This document shows positions 1 to 8,895 of a stretch of 64,000 nt of DNA, piece after piece (position 1 is the stretch's first letter; each line of letters begins with the position of its first letter). The translations under genes and the position numbers were made by a program. The notes beneath the pieces are model-generated. The model worked only from the letters and a program-made list of their open reading frames with translations, was not told the origin of the DNA and did no database searches. This DNA comes from Reyranella sp. (GTDB lineage Bacteria; Pseudomonadota; Alphaproteobacteria; Reyranellales; Reyranellaceae): contig NZ_JAFKJN010000021.1 in the NCBI RefSeq assembly GCF_017305915.1, positions 91,681-155,680 of the forward strand, given 5' to 3'.

Positions 1-446
1 ATTCGTGCGGGTAGCGGTCGGCATGCTCGGGCCGCAGGCCCACCCGGGCGAGCATGTCGGCGACGCGCGCCTCGACCTCGGCCTTGTCGGTGACGCCGTG
101 GATGCGCAGCGGATCGGCCAGCGTGCGGCGCACCGTCTGGCGCGGATTGAGCGAGGCGTAAGGGTCCTGGAAGACCATCTGGACGGTGCGCGCGGTTTCC
201 AGCCGCTCGCGCTCGCTGAGGTCGCGCCCGTCGAGGGCGACGTGGCCGCGCGTCGGCGGGATCAGCCCCATGATGGCGAGCGCGAGCGTGGACTTGCCGC
301 AGCCCGATTCGCCCACCAGGCCCAGGCATTCGCCGGGTTTGACGTCGATCGTCACGCCGTCGACCGCCTTCAGCGTGTGGATGCCGCCCGCGAAGGTGCT
401 GCCGACCTTGAAATGAACGGCGAGGTCGTCGAGCTGGAGCAACGAC

Positions 447-454
<8 letters not shown>
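1..454 (-). CDS. Peptide-type ABC transporter ATP-binding protein (DppF/OppF-like), 3' end cut by window edge
   Basis: Energises uptake of peptides or similar solutes on the cytoplasmic face, paired with the DppD-like ATPase next to it. The first 151 residues are visible. They contain a Walker A motif GESGCGKST at about residues 48-56 and a Q-loop VFQDPYASLNPR that is typical of this subfamily. The window ends just before the expected LSGG signature. The ATG at 454 overlaps the stop of the upstream ATPase gene by 8 bp, so the two are translationally coupled. It is the last visible gene of the five-gene minus-strand operon. The substrate cannot be told from the ATPase. Confidence 0.92.
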
Positions 455-1423
<969 letters not shown>

Positions 1424-1427
<4 letters not shown>

Positions 1428-2248
1428 GTGCGGCGCGTCGTCGATTGCGGGTCGAGGATGTCGCGCAGGCCGTCGCCCAGCAGGTTGAGACCGAGCACGG
1501 TGAGGAAGATCGCCAGGCCCGGGAAGACCGAGAGCCAGGGCGCGGTGTTGATCTGGTCGCGCGCCTCCGAAAGCATGCTGCCCCAGCTCGGGAAGGGCGG
1601 GCGGATGCCGAGGCCGAGGAAGCTCAGCGCCGCCTCGGCCAGGATCGCGCCGCCCATGCCGAGCGTGGCGATCACGATCAGCGGGCCCAGGATGTTGGGC
1701 AGCACCTGGGTGAACATGATGCGCAGGTCGCCGTAGCCCAGGATGCGCGCGGCCTGGATGTAGCCCTGGCTCTTGAGCGACAGCACCTGGGCGCGGGCGA
1801 TGCGGCAGGAATAGGACCAGCTCGTGAGGCCGAGCGCGATCAGGAGGCTGACCAGGCCGGGGCCGAGGATCGCCATGATCGCGAGCGCGAAGATCAGCGA
1901 CGGGATGGCCAGCATCAGGTTGGTGAGGCCGCTCACCAAGTCGTCCCACAGGCCGCCCCAGTAGCCGGCGGTGAGGCCGAGCGTGACGCCGATCAGGCTG
2001 TTCAAGATCTGGCTGACGATGCCGACGGTGAGCGAGATACGCGCGCCGTAGCAGATGCGCGAGTAGATGTCGCGACCCTGCGCGTCGGTGCCGAACGGGA
2101 ACTCGAGCCCCGGCGGGATCTCGGCGTTCATCAGGTTGGCGCCCATCACCGGATCGGTGAGCGCGATCAGCGGCGCGAAGATCGCCACGGCCAGCGCGAG
2201 CGCGACCAGCCCGCCGCCGACCCACAGGGAAAGACCGCCTTTTCTCAT
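1424..2248 (-). CDS. Peptide-type ABC transporter permease (DppC-like)
   Basis: Inner-membrane permease, 274 aa. It has an N-terminal membrane segment (LVALALAVAIFAPLIAL), then the FGTDAQGRDIYSRICYGAR motif diagnostic of DppC/OppC proteins, then further hydrophobic segments. The EAA-type loop (EAALSFLGLGI) contacts the ATPases. The ATG at 2248 gives an ATGA overlap with the preceding permease, and the gene itself overlaps dppD-like by 4 bp. It forms the channel as a heterodimer with the DppB-like protein. Confidence 0.93.
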
Positions 2249-3180
2249 CGGTAACGGATGCGCGGATCGATGGCGACGTAGGCCATGTCGACCAGGGTGT
2301 TGATGACCAGGAAGAAGATGACGATCAGCAGGATGCAGCCTTGCACCGTCGGGATGTCGCGCTGGAACACCGAATCGACCAGCAGCGAGCCGACGCCGGG
2401 CCAGGAGAACAGCTTCTCGACCACCACCGCCGCGCCCATCAGCGACCCGAATTGCAGGCCGATGGTGGTGATCACCAGCACCAAAGCGTTGCGCATGACG
2501 TGCCATTCGACGACCCGGCGCTCGCTCATGCCCTTGCTGCGGGCGGTGCGCACGAAGTCGGCGTTGAGCACGTCGAGCACGGCGGCGCGCGTGGTGCGGG
2601 CGAGCAGCGCCATCGGGCCGACGCCCAGCGCCACCGCCGGCAGGATCAGGTAGCGGATGCCGCCGTCGCCGTAGCCGAAGCTCGGCAGCCATTTCAGCGT
2701 CAGCGCGAACAGGTACATCATCATCAGGCCGAGCCAGAACTGCGACAGCGACAGGCCGGAGATGGCGCCGACCATCGACACGGTGTCGACGGCGCTGCCC
2801 GGCCGGAGCGCGGCGATGAAGCCGAGCGGCACGCCGATCGCGATGGCGATGCTCATGGCGGCGAACACCAGCTTGAGCGACGGCCACAGCCGGGCGCCGA
2901 TCAGCTTGGTCACTGGCTCCTTGGTGCGAAAAGACGTGCCGAGATCGCCGACCACGGTGTGCGCCACGTATTTGGCGAAGCGCTCGGGCAGGGGATCGTC
3001 GAGCCCCATCTCCTTGCGCATGCGCTCCATCACCGCCGGATCGATGGTGGTGCGGCCGTCCTCGTTCATGGCGGAGACGAAGCTGCCCGGCAGGACGCTG
3101 AACAGCAGGAAGACGACCGCGATCACCGCGGCGAGCGTCGGGACGATGTTGGCGACCCGACGGGCAAGGACGAACAGCAT
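2245..3180 (-). CDS. Peptide-type ABC transporter permease (DppB-like)
   Basis: Inner-membrane permease, 311 aa. It begins MLFVLARRVANIVPTLAAV, a classical DppB first transmembrane helix, and carries the long periplasmic loop (MGLDDPLPERFAKYV) and the transmembrane-domain motif RTTRAAVLDVLNADFVRTARSKG. I chose the ATG at 3180 because an AGAGGAA ribosome-binding site lies just upstream. A 19-codon extension to 3237 is open but is made of intergenic palindrome sequence. It overlaps the DppC-like gene by 4 bp. Confidence 0.93.
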   Translation of the reverse strand: MLFVLARRVANIVPTLAAVIAVVFLLFSVLPGSFVSAMNEDGRTTIDPAVMERMRKEMGLDDPLPERFAKYVAHTVVGDLGTSFRTKEPVTKLIGARLWPSLKLVFAAMSIAIAIGVPLGFIAALRPGSAVDTVSMVGAISGLSLSQFWLGLMMMYLFALTLKWLPSFGYGDGGIRYLILPAVALGVGPMALLARTTRAAVLDVLNADFVRTARSKGMSERRVVEWHVMRNALVLVITTIGLQFGSLMGAAVVVEKLFSWPGVGSLLVDSVFQRDIPTVQGCILLIVIFFLVINTLVDMAYVAIDPRIRYR

Positions 3181-3192
3181 CACGTCAGCATT

Positions 3193-3286
3193 CCTCTCGC
3201 CCGATCGGGCAAGAGGTGAGGAGAGGGGGTTGCGCACATCGTTTGAAACCCCCTCTCCCTGCCTCTCCCCCGATCGGGGGAGAGGA
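3193..3286. repeat. Composite palindromic intergenic repeat (hairpin-inverted arms-hairpin)
   Basis: Between the binding-protein gene and the permease gene are three nested symmetries. A hairpin cctctcgcccgatcgggcaagagg lies at 3193-3216. Facing arms ggagagggggtt and aaccccctctcc follow. A second hairpin of cctctccccc and gggggagagg ends the element at about 3286. The plan is that of the REP/BIME copies elsewhere in the window, although the core sequence differs. Its position after the receptor gene suggests a partial terminator or mRNA 3'-end stabiliser that lowers permease expression relative to receptor; that role is inference. Confidence 0.75.
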
Positions 3287-3306
3287 GAATGAGGGGACGC
3301 ACAAAG

Positions 3307-4917
3307 TCATTTTGCCGGCGGGCGCGTATCGACCCAGATGTCCTCGGGATACTGGTGCGTGATCTCGGTCGGGTTGGCCTGCAGGCCGTGGATCCACGGC
3401 TGATAGGCCAGCACCGCCTTGTTGTAGTTGAAGAACCACACCGGCGCTTCCTCGAACAAGAGGTTGTTGGCCTGCTTCAGGAGGTCGTTGCGCTTGCCGG
3501 TGTCGCCTTCCTGCGCCGCCGTGTCGAGCAGCTTGTCGAACTCGGGATTGCTGAAGTTGGTGTAGTGGCCGGCCGTGCGCGGCGTCTTGGAATAGAAGCT
3601 GCGCAGCACCGCGAGCGAGTCCGGGCCGGTCAGGTTCGAGCTGATCAAGCCGGTGTGCTCGCCCTTCATCAGGATCTCGGTCAGCACCGTCGCCTCGACC
3701 AGCTTCGGCTTGATCTTGATGCCGACCTTGTCGAGCATCGGGATGATCGCCTCGACGATCGGCAGGCCCCAGCTCTCGTTCTGGCTGGTCGTCAGCTCCC
3801 ATTCGAAGCCGTTGGGCAGCCCGGCCTCGGCCAGCAGCTTCTTCGCCTTGGCCTGGTCGAACGGGTAGGGCTTCACGGTCTTGTCGAACGCCGCCGACGA
3901 CGGCGGCAGCCAGCTCGTCGCGCGATAGGCCTTGTCCTTGACCAGCCGCTTGATGATCAGGTCGGTGTCGATGGCGTAGTTGATCGCCTGCCGCACCCGC
4001 TTGTCGTTGAACGGCTTGACGTCGTTGTTGAAGGTGATGGCGCGGGTGAACATCTCGGCCACCTCGAGGATGCCCTTCGACAGCTCGGGATCGGCGCGAT
4101 AGGCGACGTACTGCGCCGGGCCGAGGATCGAGGTGTCGATCTCCTTGTTGCGGAAGGCGACGTCGCGCGCCGCCGCCTCGGCCATGATCAGCACTTCGAG
4201 CTTGTCGGCGTAGGGCTTGCCCGGCTTGTAGAACTTGTCGAAGCGCTCCATCACGACGCGGCTGCCCGGGATGTGCTCCTTGAACTTGAACGGCCCGAGG
4301 CCGACCGGATTGGCGGCGAAGTTGGCCTTCTCGACCTCCTCCCTGGGCAGGATCGCGGTCGTGCCGGCGAACAGGTAGTAGCCGGGCTCGACCCGCTCGG
4401 TCAGGGTCATCTCGAGCGTTAGGTCGTCGATCTTCTTGAGGCCGGAAATCGCCTTGGCCTCGCCCTTCTCGACCTCGGTGGCACCCTTGATCACGCGGAT
4501 GTAGCGCGCGCCGGGATAGCCTTTGCTGCCGTCCATGATGCGCGTGTAGGACCAGATGACGTCGTCGGCCGTCATCTTGCGGCCGTTGTGGAAGGTGACG
4601 TCGTCGCGCAGCTTGTAGGTGTGCGTCAGGCCGTCGGCCGAGGTCTTGACCTCGGTCGCCAGCTCGAGCGCCAGCTTGTTGTTGGCGGTGTCCCAGGTGT
4701 AGAGCGGGCGATGGATCGCCTGGTTGACGATCTGGTCCTGGGCGCGCGGCGTGACCTGCGGATCGAGGCTGCCGAAGCTCGCGGCGTAGGGCGCGGTCAT
4801 GCGGATCGTGCCGCCCTTCCTCGGGGTTTGGGCCTGAGGCGTCTGCGCCTGTTGCGCGTCGGCGACGCCCGCGCCCAGCAGCGCGAAGGCGGCCAGCGCC
4901 GAAAGCAGTGTGCGCAT
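3307..4917 (-). CDS. Periplasmic substrate-binding protein, family 5 (peptide-type ABC transporter)
   Basis: Periplasmic receptor of the operon, 536 aa, normal for SBP family 5. A signal peptide (MRTLLSALAAFALLGAGVADA) covers about residues 1-21, followed by a linker with a repeated QAQTP. The mature protein has family hallmarks, including LTHTYKLRDDVTFHNGRKM and VGLGPFKFKEHIPGSRVVMERFDKFY. The ATG at 4917 is preceded by ggggaga. Longer frame upstream runs into the divergent gene and lacks any family similarity. Ligand unknown; a peptide, opine or sugar oligomer is possible in this family. Confidence 0.93.
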   Translation of the reverse strand: MRTLLSALAAFALLGAGVADAQQAQTPQAQTPRKGGTIRMTAPYAASFGSLDPQVTPRAQDQIVNQAIHRPLYTWDTANNKLALELATEVKTSADGLTHTYKLRDDVTFHNGRKMTADDVIWSYTRIMDGSKGYPGARYIRVIKGATEVEKGEAKAISGLKKIDDLTLEMTLTERVEPGYYLFAGTTAILPREEVEKANFAANPVGLGPFKFKEHIPGSRVVMERFDKFYKPGKPYADKLEVLIMAEAAARDVAFRNKEIDTSILGPAQYVAYRADPELSKGILEVAEMFTRAITFNNDVKPFNDKRVRQAINYAIDTDLIIKRLVKDKAYRATSWLPPSSAAFDKTVKPYPFDQAKAKKLLAEAGLPNGFEWELTTSQNESWGLPIVEAIIPMLDKVGIKIKPKLVEATVLTEILMKGEHTGLISSNLTGPDSLAVLRSFYSKTPRTAGHYTNFSNPEFDKLLDTAAQEGDTGKRNDLLKQANNLLFEEAPVWFFNYNKAVLAYQPWIHGLQANPTEITHQYPEDIWVDTRPPAK

Positions 4918-4992
4918 GAAGGTCTCCCCTTGAACAATCCTAGCCGGCGGCATTCCATCATCGCTTGATGTGCGCGTGCAAGGGGAATGCCG

Positions 4993-5322
4993 ATGAGCCT
5001 GCCGAATTGCCTCCTGATCGTCACCGCCGAGGTCGATGCCGATGTCGAAACCGAGTGGAGCCGCTGGTACGACGAGGTCCATCTGCCCGATGCGCTCGCC
5101 TGTCCCGGCGTGCTCGCGGGACGGCGCTATTGCTCGGTCGGCGAGGTTTCCGAAAGCGACCGCGGCCAAGGCCGCCGCACGAAGGTCAAGCTGTGGACCA
5201 CCGTCTACGAGCTCGACGCGCCGGCCGCCGTCGCGACGAAAGAGTTCGCCGCCATGCGCGGCTGGGGTCCGTTCGCGCCGCGCGTCCGCTCGCAGACGCG
5301 CGTTGTGGCTGCGCTGCGCTAG
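4993..5322 (+). CDS. Small conserved protein, dimeric alpha/beta-barrel (EthD-like) candidate
   Basis: A protein of 109 aa transcribed divergently from the binding protein. It has no signal peptide. The pattern E.EWSRWYDEVHLPDALACPGVLAGRRY is what one sees in EthD-like ferredoxin-fold proteins, in which a W-Y-x-E-H segment lines a small pocket. The family call is by pattern only. ATG codons occur at 4987 and 4993. I prefer 4993 because aggggA at 4981-4986 then sits at a proper 6-base spacing. The function is unknown; proteins of this fold often act as small isomerases or lyases beside catabolic genes. Confidence 0.72.
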   Translation: MSLPNCLLIVTAEVDADVETEWSRWYDEVHLPDALACPGVLAGRRYCSVGEVSESDRGQGRRTKVKLWTTVYELDAPAAVATKEFAAMRGWGPFAPRVRSQTRVVAALR

Positions 5323-5389
5323 AGCTGCAGGTGAAGTCCGGAACCGTCCAACCCTGTTGGACTCGCAACCCTTTGCCGGATCAGCCTTT

Positions 5390-5604
5390 TCGCCCGAAAG
5401 TCCGCGAATCCACGGGACTCCCCCCTCGAAATGACTCTTTCTTCCGCCCCCGCTCGAGCGAAGCGACAAAAACGGGTGCAGACAGGGTATCGGCATCATG
5501 GGCGCGATTCTGCATCAAGCCGGCGCCAATACCTATTTTGGGCATTGGCTGCGATCTTTGAGCAAGGAAATCAGGGATCGACTCGGGTTCCATTGCCCAT
5601 AATG
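5390..5604. repeat. Diverged ~200-bp intergenic repeat (copy A)
   Basis: The gene-free stretch 5323-5636 is mostly this element. At its right end, acctattttgggcattgg (5531-5548) faces ttccattgcccataat (5588-5603). The same arms, inverted as a unit, occur at 43264-43335. Similarity extends outward: gtccgcgaatccac near 5400 matches gtccacgaatccac in the reverse complement of the second copy. No conserved reading frame is evident. It may be a decayed MITE-like element or a structured RNA locus. Confidence 0.55.
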
Positions 5605-5636
5605 CGGCGTGTGCCGCAAGGCTTATCCACAAAGCA

Positions 5637-5930
5637 TCAGCGCCGCTGCGCCAAGCTCGGCCGCGCGAAGCTGCTCAGGATCTTGTCCGGCGTGATCGGG
5701 TAGTCGCGCATCCGCACGCCGCAGGCGTTGTAGATCGTGTTGGCGACCGCCGCGCCGGCGGCGCAGATGCCGAGCTCGCCGGCGCCTTGGAACCGAGCTC
5801 GTTCGACTTGTCGTCGAAGCCCGCCAGCATGATCGCCTCGATCGCCGGATGTCGGCATGGACCGGCACGTGGTAGCCGGCGAGGTCGTGGTTGACGAACG
5901 AGCCGAAGCGCGGAGTAGTGACGGTGACGA
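5637..5930 (-). pseudogene. C-terminal remnant of a molybdenum hydroxylase large subunit (xanthine dehydrogenase family)
   Basis: Translating the minus strand in pieces gives FGSFVNHDLAGYHVPVHADI, then in another frame IEAIMLAGFDDKSNELGSK, then in a third GAGELGICAAGAAVANTIYNACGVRMRDYPITPDKIL. Joined, these form the conserved C-terminus of the molybdopterin-binding subunit of xanthine dehydrogenase/isoquinoline oxidoreductase proteins. Two frameshifts (near 5853 and 5795) and loss of everything upstream of about 5930 make it non-functional. The break lies beside the hairpin repeat at 5937. The stop is TGA at 5637-5639. Confidence 0.82.
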
Positions 5931-5936
5931 AGAGCT

Positions 5937-5965
5937 AACCCTCCCCCATTCATATGGGGAGGGTT
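5937..5965. terminator. Perfect hairpin repeat, probable terminator of the ggt gene
   Basis: Arms aaccctcccc and ggggagggtt enclose cattcatat. The hairpin lies 5 bases beyond the ggt stop codon (minus strand). It is the single-hairpin form of the REP family seen in double form at 8727. The flanking bases make it GC-rich with a short A/T end, consistent with intrinsic termination, although no long U-tract follows. Confidence 0.6.
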
Positions 5966-5970
5966 TGCGA

Positions 5971-7584
5971 TCAGGCCGGCACGACGTAGCCGTCGCGCCG
6001 CGGGTCGCAGCCGCCGGTCATCACGCCGGTCGCGGGATCGATCGCGACGCCCTGCATGCCGCCGACCTTCATCGTCCAGTCGGGACCGGTCGTGACGTTG
6101 TGGCCGCGCTCGCGCAGCTCGGCCTGCACGTCGGCCGCCAGCCGCCCCTCGAGCAGCACGTCGCGACCGTCGGTCAGGCGGCCGCGCGGCGCTTCGATCG
6201 CCTGCTGCAGCGGCATGCCGAAATCGACGTACTGAACGAAGGCCTGCGGCTGGGTCTGCAGGATGCCGTAGCTGCCGGGCGTGCCGAGCGCCATCACCGG
6301 CTTGTCGTCCTGGGTGACGATCGACGGCGCGACGCAGACCGGCATCAGGTCGCCGTGCTTGACGCGGTTCGGGCTGTCCGGCGTGACGTCGGCCCAATAG
6401 AGGAAGTTGTTCAGGCAGACGCCGGTGCCCGGCACGACGACGCCAGAACCAAAGACGCTGCCGAGGCTCTGGGTCACGCAGACGACGTTGCCGTCGGCGT
6501 CGGCGATCGAGAACGAGGTGGTGTGGCCTTCACCTGAGCCGTCCTTCGGCAGCGGCGTCCATTGCTCGGTCGCGCCGGTGACCGGCTTGCCGTCGCGCAC
6601 CCGCGCGCGCAAGGACTCGATGTGGCTGTCGGACAGCAGCTCGGCGAGCTGCTGCGCCGTGGGCACGCCGTTGGCGATGCGCACGCCGGCGGCGATGCGG
6701 ATGGCGCGCAGCACCGTGTCGACATGCTCGACGCCGTTGCGCTCCATCCTGCCGAGATCGAAGCCTTCAAGGATGCGCAGGGTCACCAGGTACTGGAACG
6801 CCTCGCAGGGCGGCGGCGGCACATGGATGGTGCGGCCGCGATAGGTCACCGCCACCGGATCGACCCACTCCGGTTTGAAGTCGGCGAGGTCGTCCATGGT
6901 GAGGCAGCCGCCCAATTCGGCCAGGCGCTCGATGACCTTCTTGCCGAGCGCGCCGCCATAGAGCAGGCCGGGGCCTTCGGTGCCCAGCGCTTCGAGGGTG
7001 TCGGCGAGGTTGGGCTGCTTCAGCACGGCGCCGAGCTTCGGCTGGCCGCCCTCGATGCCCTCGATGTAGTTGCGCGACCATTCGGGATAGAGCGCCGCAT
7101 GCCCGCGCAGCTCGCCGGTGACGCCGCGATACTCCTCGACGTTGAACTCGATCATGCCGAAGCCGTCGCGGGCGATGCGGATCGCCGGCGCGAACAGCTC
7201 GGGCAGCTTCTTCTTGCCGTAGCGGCTCACCATCTCGCACCAGCCGCCGAAGTTGCCCGGCGCACCGACGGCGGTCGGGCCGCGCAGGATCTGCTCGCGG
7301 CGGCTCAGCTTGTCGAGCGGGAAGCGGCGCGGGATGCGCGCCATGAAGTTCAGCGAGCGAACGCGGCGCTCGGAGGCGACGTAGCAGGTCGCATAACCCT
7401 GGCCGCCGAGGCCGGACATGTAGGGCTCGACGACGTTCAGCGTCGCGGCCGTCGCCGCCGCCGCGTCGAAGGCGTTGCCGCCGTTCGACAGCACGCGTGC
7501 GCCGGCAGCCGCGGCGAGGGGGTGCGCGGCGGCGACCATGCCGTGCCGCGATGCGATGGTTGGCCGCTTGCCGTGCTGAAGCAT
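5971..7584 (-). CDS. ggt: Gamma-glutamyltransferase family protein
   Basis: N-terminal-nucleophile hydrolase that cleaves gamma-glutamyl bonds, as in glutathione, 537 aa. The N-terminal part (GMVAAAHPLAAAAGARVLSNGGNAFDAA, residues 15-42) is the conserved GGT opening. The autoprocessing/catalytic threonine is T355 in GHTTSFSIADADGNVV, followed by the oxyanion region and NNFLYWAD. No clear signal peptide is visible, so it may be cytoplasmic, as for many alphaproteobacterial homologues; that is inference. It is divergent from the flavin monooxygenase-like gene with a 56-base gap. Some relatives act on cephalosporins or other gamma-glutamyl amides. Confidence 0.93.
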   Translation of the reverse strand: MLQHGKRPTIASRHGMVAAAHPLAAAAGARVLSNGGNAFDAAAATAATLNVVEPYMSGLGGQGYATCYVASERRVRSLNFMARIPRRFPLDKLSRREQILRGPTAVGAPGNFGGWCEMVSRYGKKKLPELFAPAIRIARDGFGMIEFNVEEYRGVTGELRGHAALYPEWSRNYIEGIEGGQPKLGAVLKQPNLADTLEALGTEGPGLLYGGALGKKVIERLAELGGCLTMDDLADFKPEWVDPVAVTYRGRTIHVPPPPCEAFQYLVTLRILEGFDLGRMERNGVEHVDTVLRAIRIAAGVRIANGVPTAQQLAELLSDSHIESLRARVRDGKPVTGATEQWTPLPKDGSGEGHTTSFSIADADGNVVCVTQSLGSVFGSGVVVPGTGVCLNNFLYWADVTPDSPNRVKHGDLMPVCVAPSIVTQDDKPVMALGTPGSYGILQTQPQAFVQYVDFGMPLQQAIEAPRGRLTDGRDVLLEGRLAADVQAELRERGHNVTTGPDWTMKVGGMQGVAIDPATGVMTGGCDPRRDGYVVPA

Positions 7585-7640
7585 GTGATCCCCCGAACCC
7601 GGATACTGTGTTGCTCCGAAATAGGCACTAGACTGCGGCC

Positions 7641-8717
7641 ATGCGCAAACTCGAATTCGGCTGGTTCCTGCCGACCGCCGGCGACACCACGGCGTACGGC
7701 GTTGCGAGCGCGCAGATCGCGCCGTCGCTCGCGCTGTTCGACAAGGTGACGGCGGCCGCGGAAGCGGCGGGCTTCGAATACATGCTGGTGCCGGTGCAGA
7801 CCGCCTGCTGGGAGGCGTGGATCTCCTCGGCGATGATGGTCGCGCGCTCGAAGCGGGTCCGCATGCTGGTCGCGGCGCGGCCCAGCTACATCAATCCGGT
7901 CCTCCTGGCGAAAATGATCGCGGCGTTCGACCAGCTCTCGGGCGGCCGCATCTGCATCAACCTGATCGCCGGCCAGAGCGAGCAGGAGAACGCCTCCGAA
8001 GGCATCAAGTGGGGCAAGGAAGAGCGCTACGAGATCATGGAGGAGGAGGTCTCGCTGCTGAAGCTCTTGTGGACGCAGCCGGCTGTGACCTTCGACGGCA
8101 AGTTCCATCAGCTCAAGGGCGCGCAGGTCCGGCCGCGGCCGTTCCAGCAGCCGCATCCGCCGTTCTATCTCGGCGGCGGCAGCCAGCAGGCGTGGGAGAT
8201 CTCGGCCAAGCATTCCGACGTGCATCTGTTCTGGGGCGACACCTATGATCGCATTCGCGACAACATGGCCGTGATCCGTCAGATGGCGGCGAAGCACGGC
8301 CGCGAGGACAAGATCGGCTTCGGCATGCGCCTGCAGATCGTCTGCCGCGAGACCGAGCAGGAGGCGTGGGCGTTCGCGCACGAGCTGGTCGGGCATGCCA
8401 GCGAGGCGCAGAAGGCCTTCGTGAAGGAGCGTTTCGCCACCTCGGAAGCCAATCGCCGCGTGCGCGAGCTGGCAGCGACCGGCGAGGTGATCGAGCGCAA
8501 CCTGTTCACCGGCATCACCAGGGTGCGGCCAGGCGCCGGCATCGCCGTGGTCGGCACGCCCGAGCAATGCGCCGACACGCTGCAGGACTTCATCGATCTC
8601 GGCTGCCACTCCTTCTGCCTGTCGGGCTACCTGCACGACGAGGAAGCCGAGCGCTTCGGCAAATGGGTGATGCCGATCCTGCGCGAACGCAATCTCGAGA
8701 GGATGTTGGCGGCGTAG
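7641..8717 (+). CDS. LLM-class flavin-dependent oxidoreductase (alkanesulfonate monooxygenase-like)
   Basis: TIM-barrel flavin monooxygenase of the bacterial-luciferase/SsuD family, 358 aa. It opens RKLEFGWFLPTAGDT, has the SsuD-like stretch ARPSYINPVLLAKMIAAFDQLSGGRICINLIAG, then FYLGGGSQQAWEISAKHSDVHLFWGD, and ends IGFGM...VGTPEQCADTLQDFIDLG, which is standard for the family. Homologues cleave C-S bonds of sulfonates or oxidise heterocycles with FMNH2 and O2. It needs a separate flavin reductase, and none is nearby. A REP element separates it from the selenoprotein pair downstream. Substrate unknown. Confidence 0.92.
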   Translation: MRKLEFGWFLPTAGDTTAYGVASAQIAPSLALFDKVTAAAEAAGFEYMLVPVQTACWEAWISSAMMVARSKRVRMLVAARPSYINPVLLAKMIAAFDQLSGGRICINLIAGQSEQENASEGIKWGKEERYEIMEEEVSLLKLLWTQPAVTFDGKFHQLKGAQVRPRPFQQPHPPFYLGGGSQQAWEISAKHSDVHLFWGDTYDRIRDNMAVIRQMAAKHGREDKIGFGMRLQIVCRETEQEAWAFAHELVGHASEAQKAFVKERFATSEANRRVRELAATGEVIERNLFTGITRVRPGAGIAVVGTPEQCADTLQDFIDLGCHSFCLSGYLHDEEAERFGKWVMPILRERNLERMLAA

Positions 8718-8726
8718 AGAAAAATT

Positions 8727-8882
8727 CCTCCCCATTCATATGGGGAGGTGGCGCGTCGGCACTTTCGCACTTCGTGCGAAAGTGCCCTATCCGCGACGGA
8801 GGGGTCATAAGCCGCATCTATGCTGCCTATGACCCCTCCGCCCCTGATTACAGGGGCACCTCCCCATATGAATGGGGAGGAG
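8727..8882. repeat. REP/BIME-like double palindrome
   Basis: This is the clearest copy of the family. Outer hairpin cctccccattcatatgggg(agg), a structured arm including cactttcgcacttcgtgcgaaagtg, a ggaggggtcat arm, a short centre, the facing atgacccctcc arm, and a closing hairpin with the mirror-image tccccatatgaatgggga. It fills the whole gap between two plus-strand genes. The repeated arms recur at 15707, 40336 and 63706. Confidence 0.85.
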
Positions 8883-8895
8883 GTAGAGTCTGGCG

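Noticed and set aside
3181..3237. A 19-codon extension of the DppB-like permease
   Set aside because: Encoded by the palindromic repeat and would place charged residues before the first helix; MLFVLARRV is the family start.
5381..5632. An 83-codon minus-strand frame before the small EthD-like gene
   Set aside because: Lies within repeat copy A; not conserved as protein in copy B.
8727..8882. CRISPR-like array
   Set aside because: The repeats are palindromic, singly placed and without regular spacers; no cas genes.
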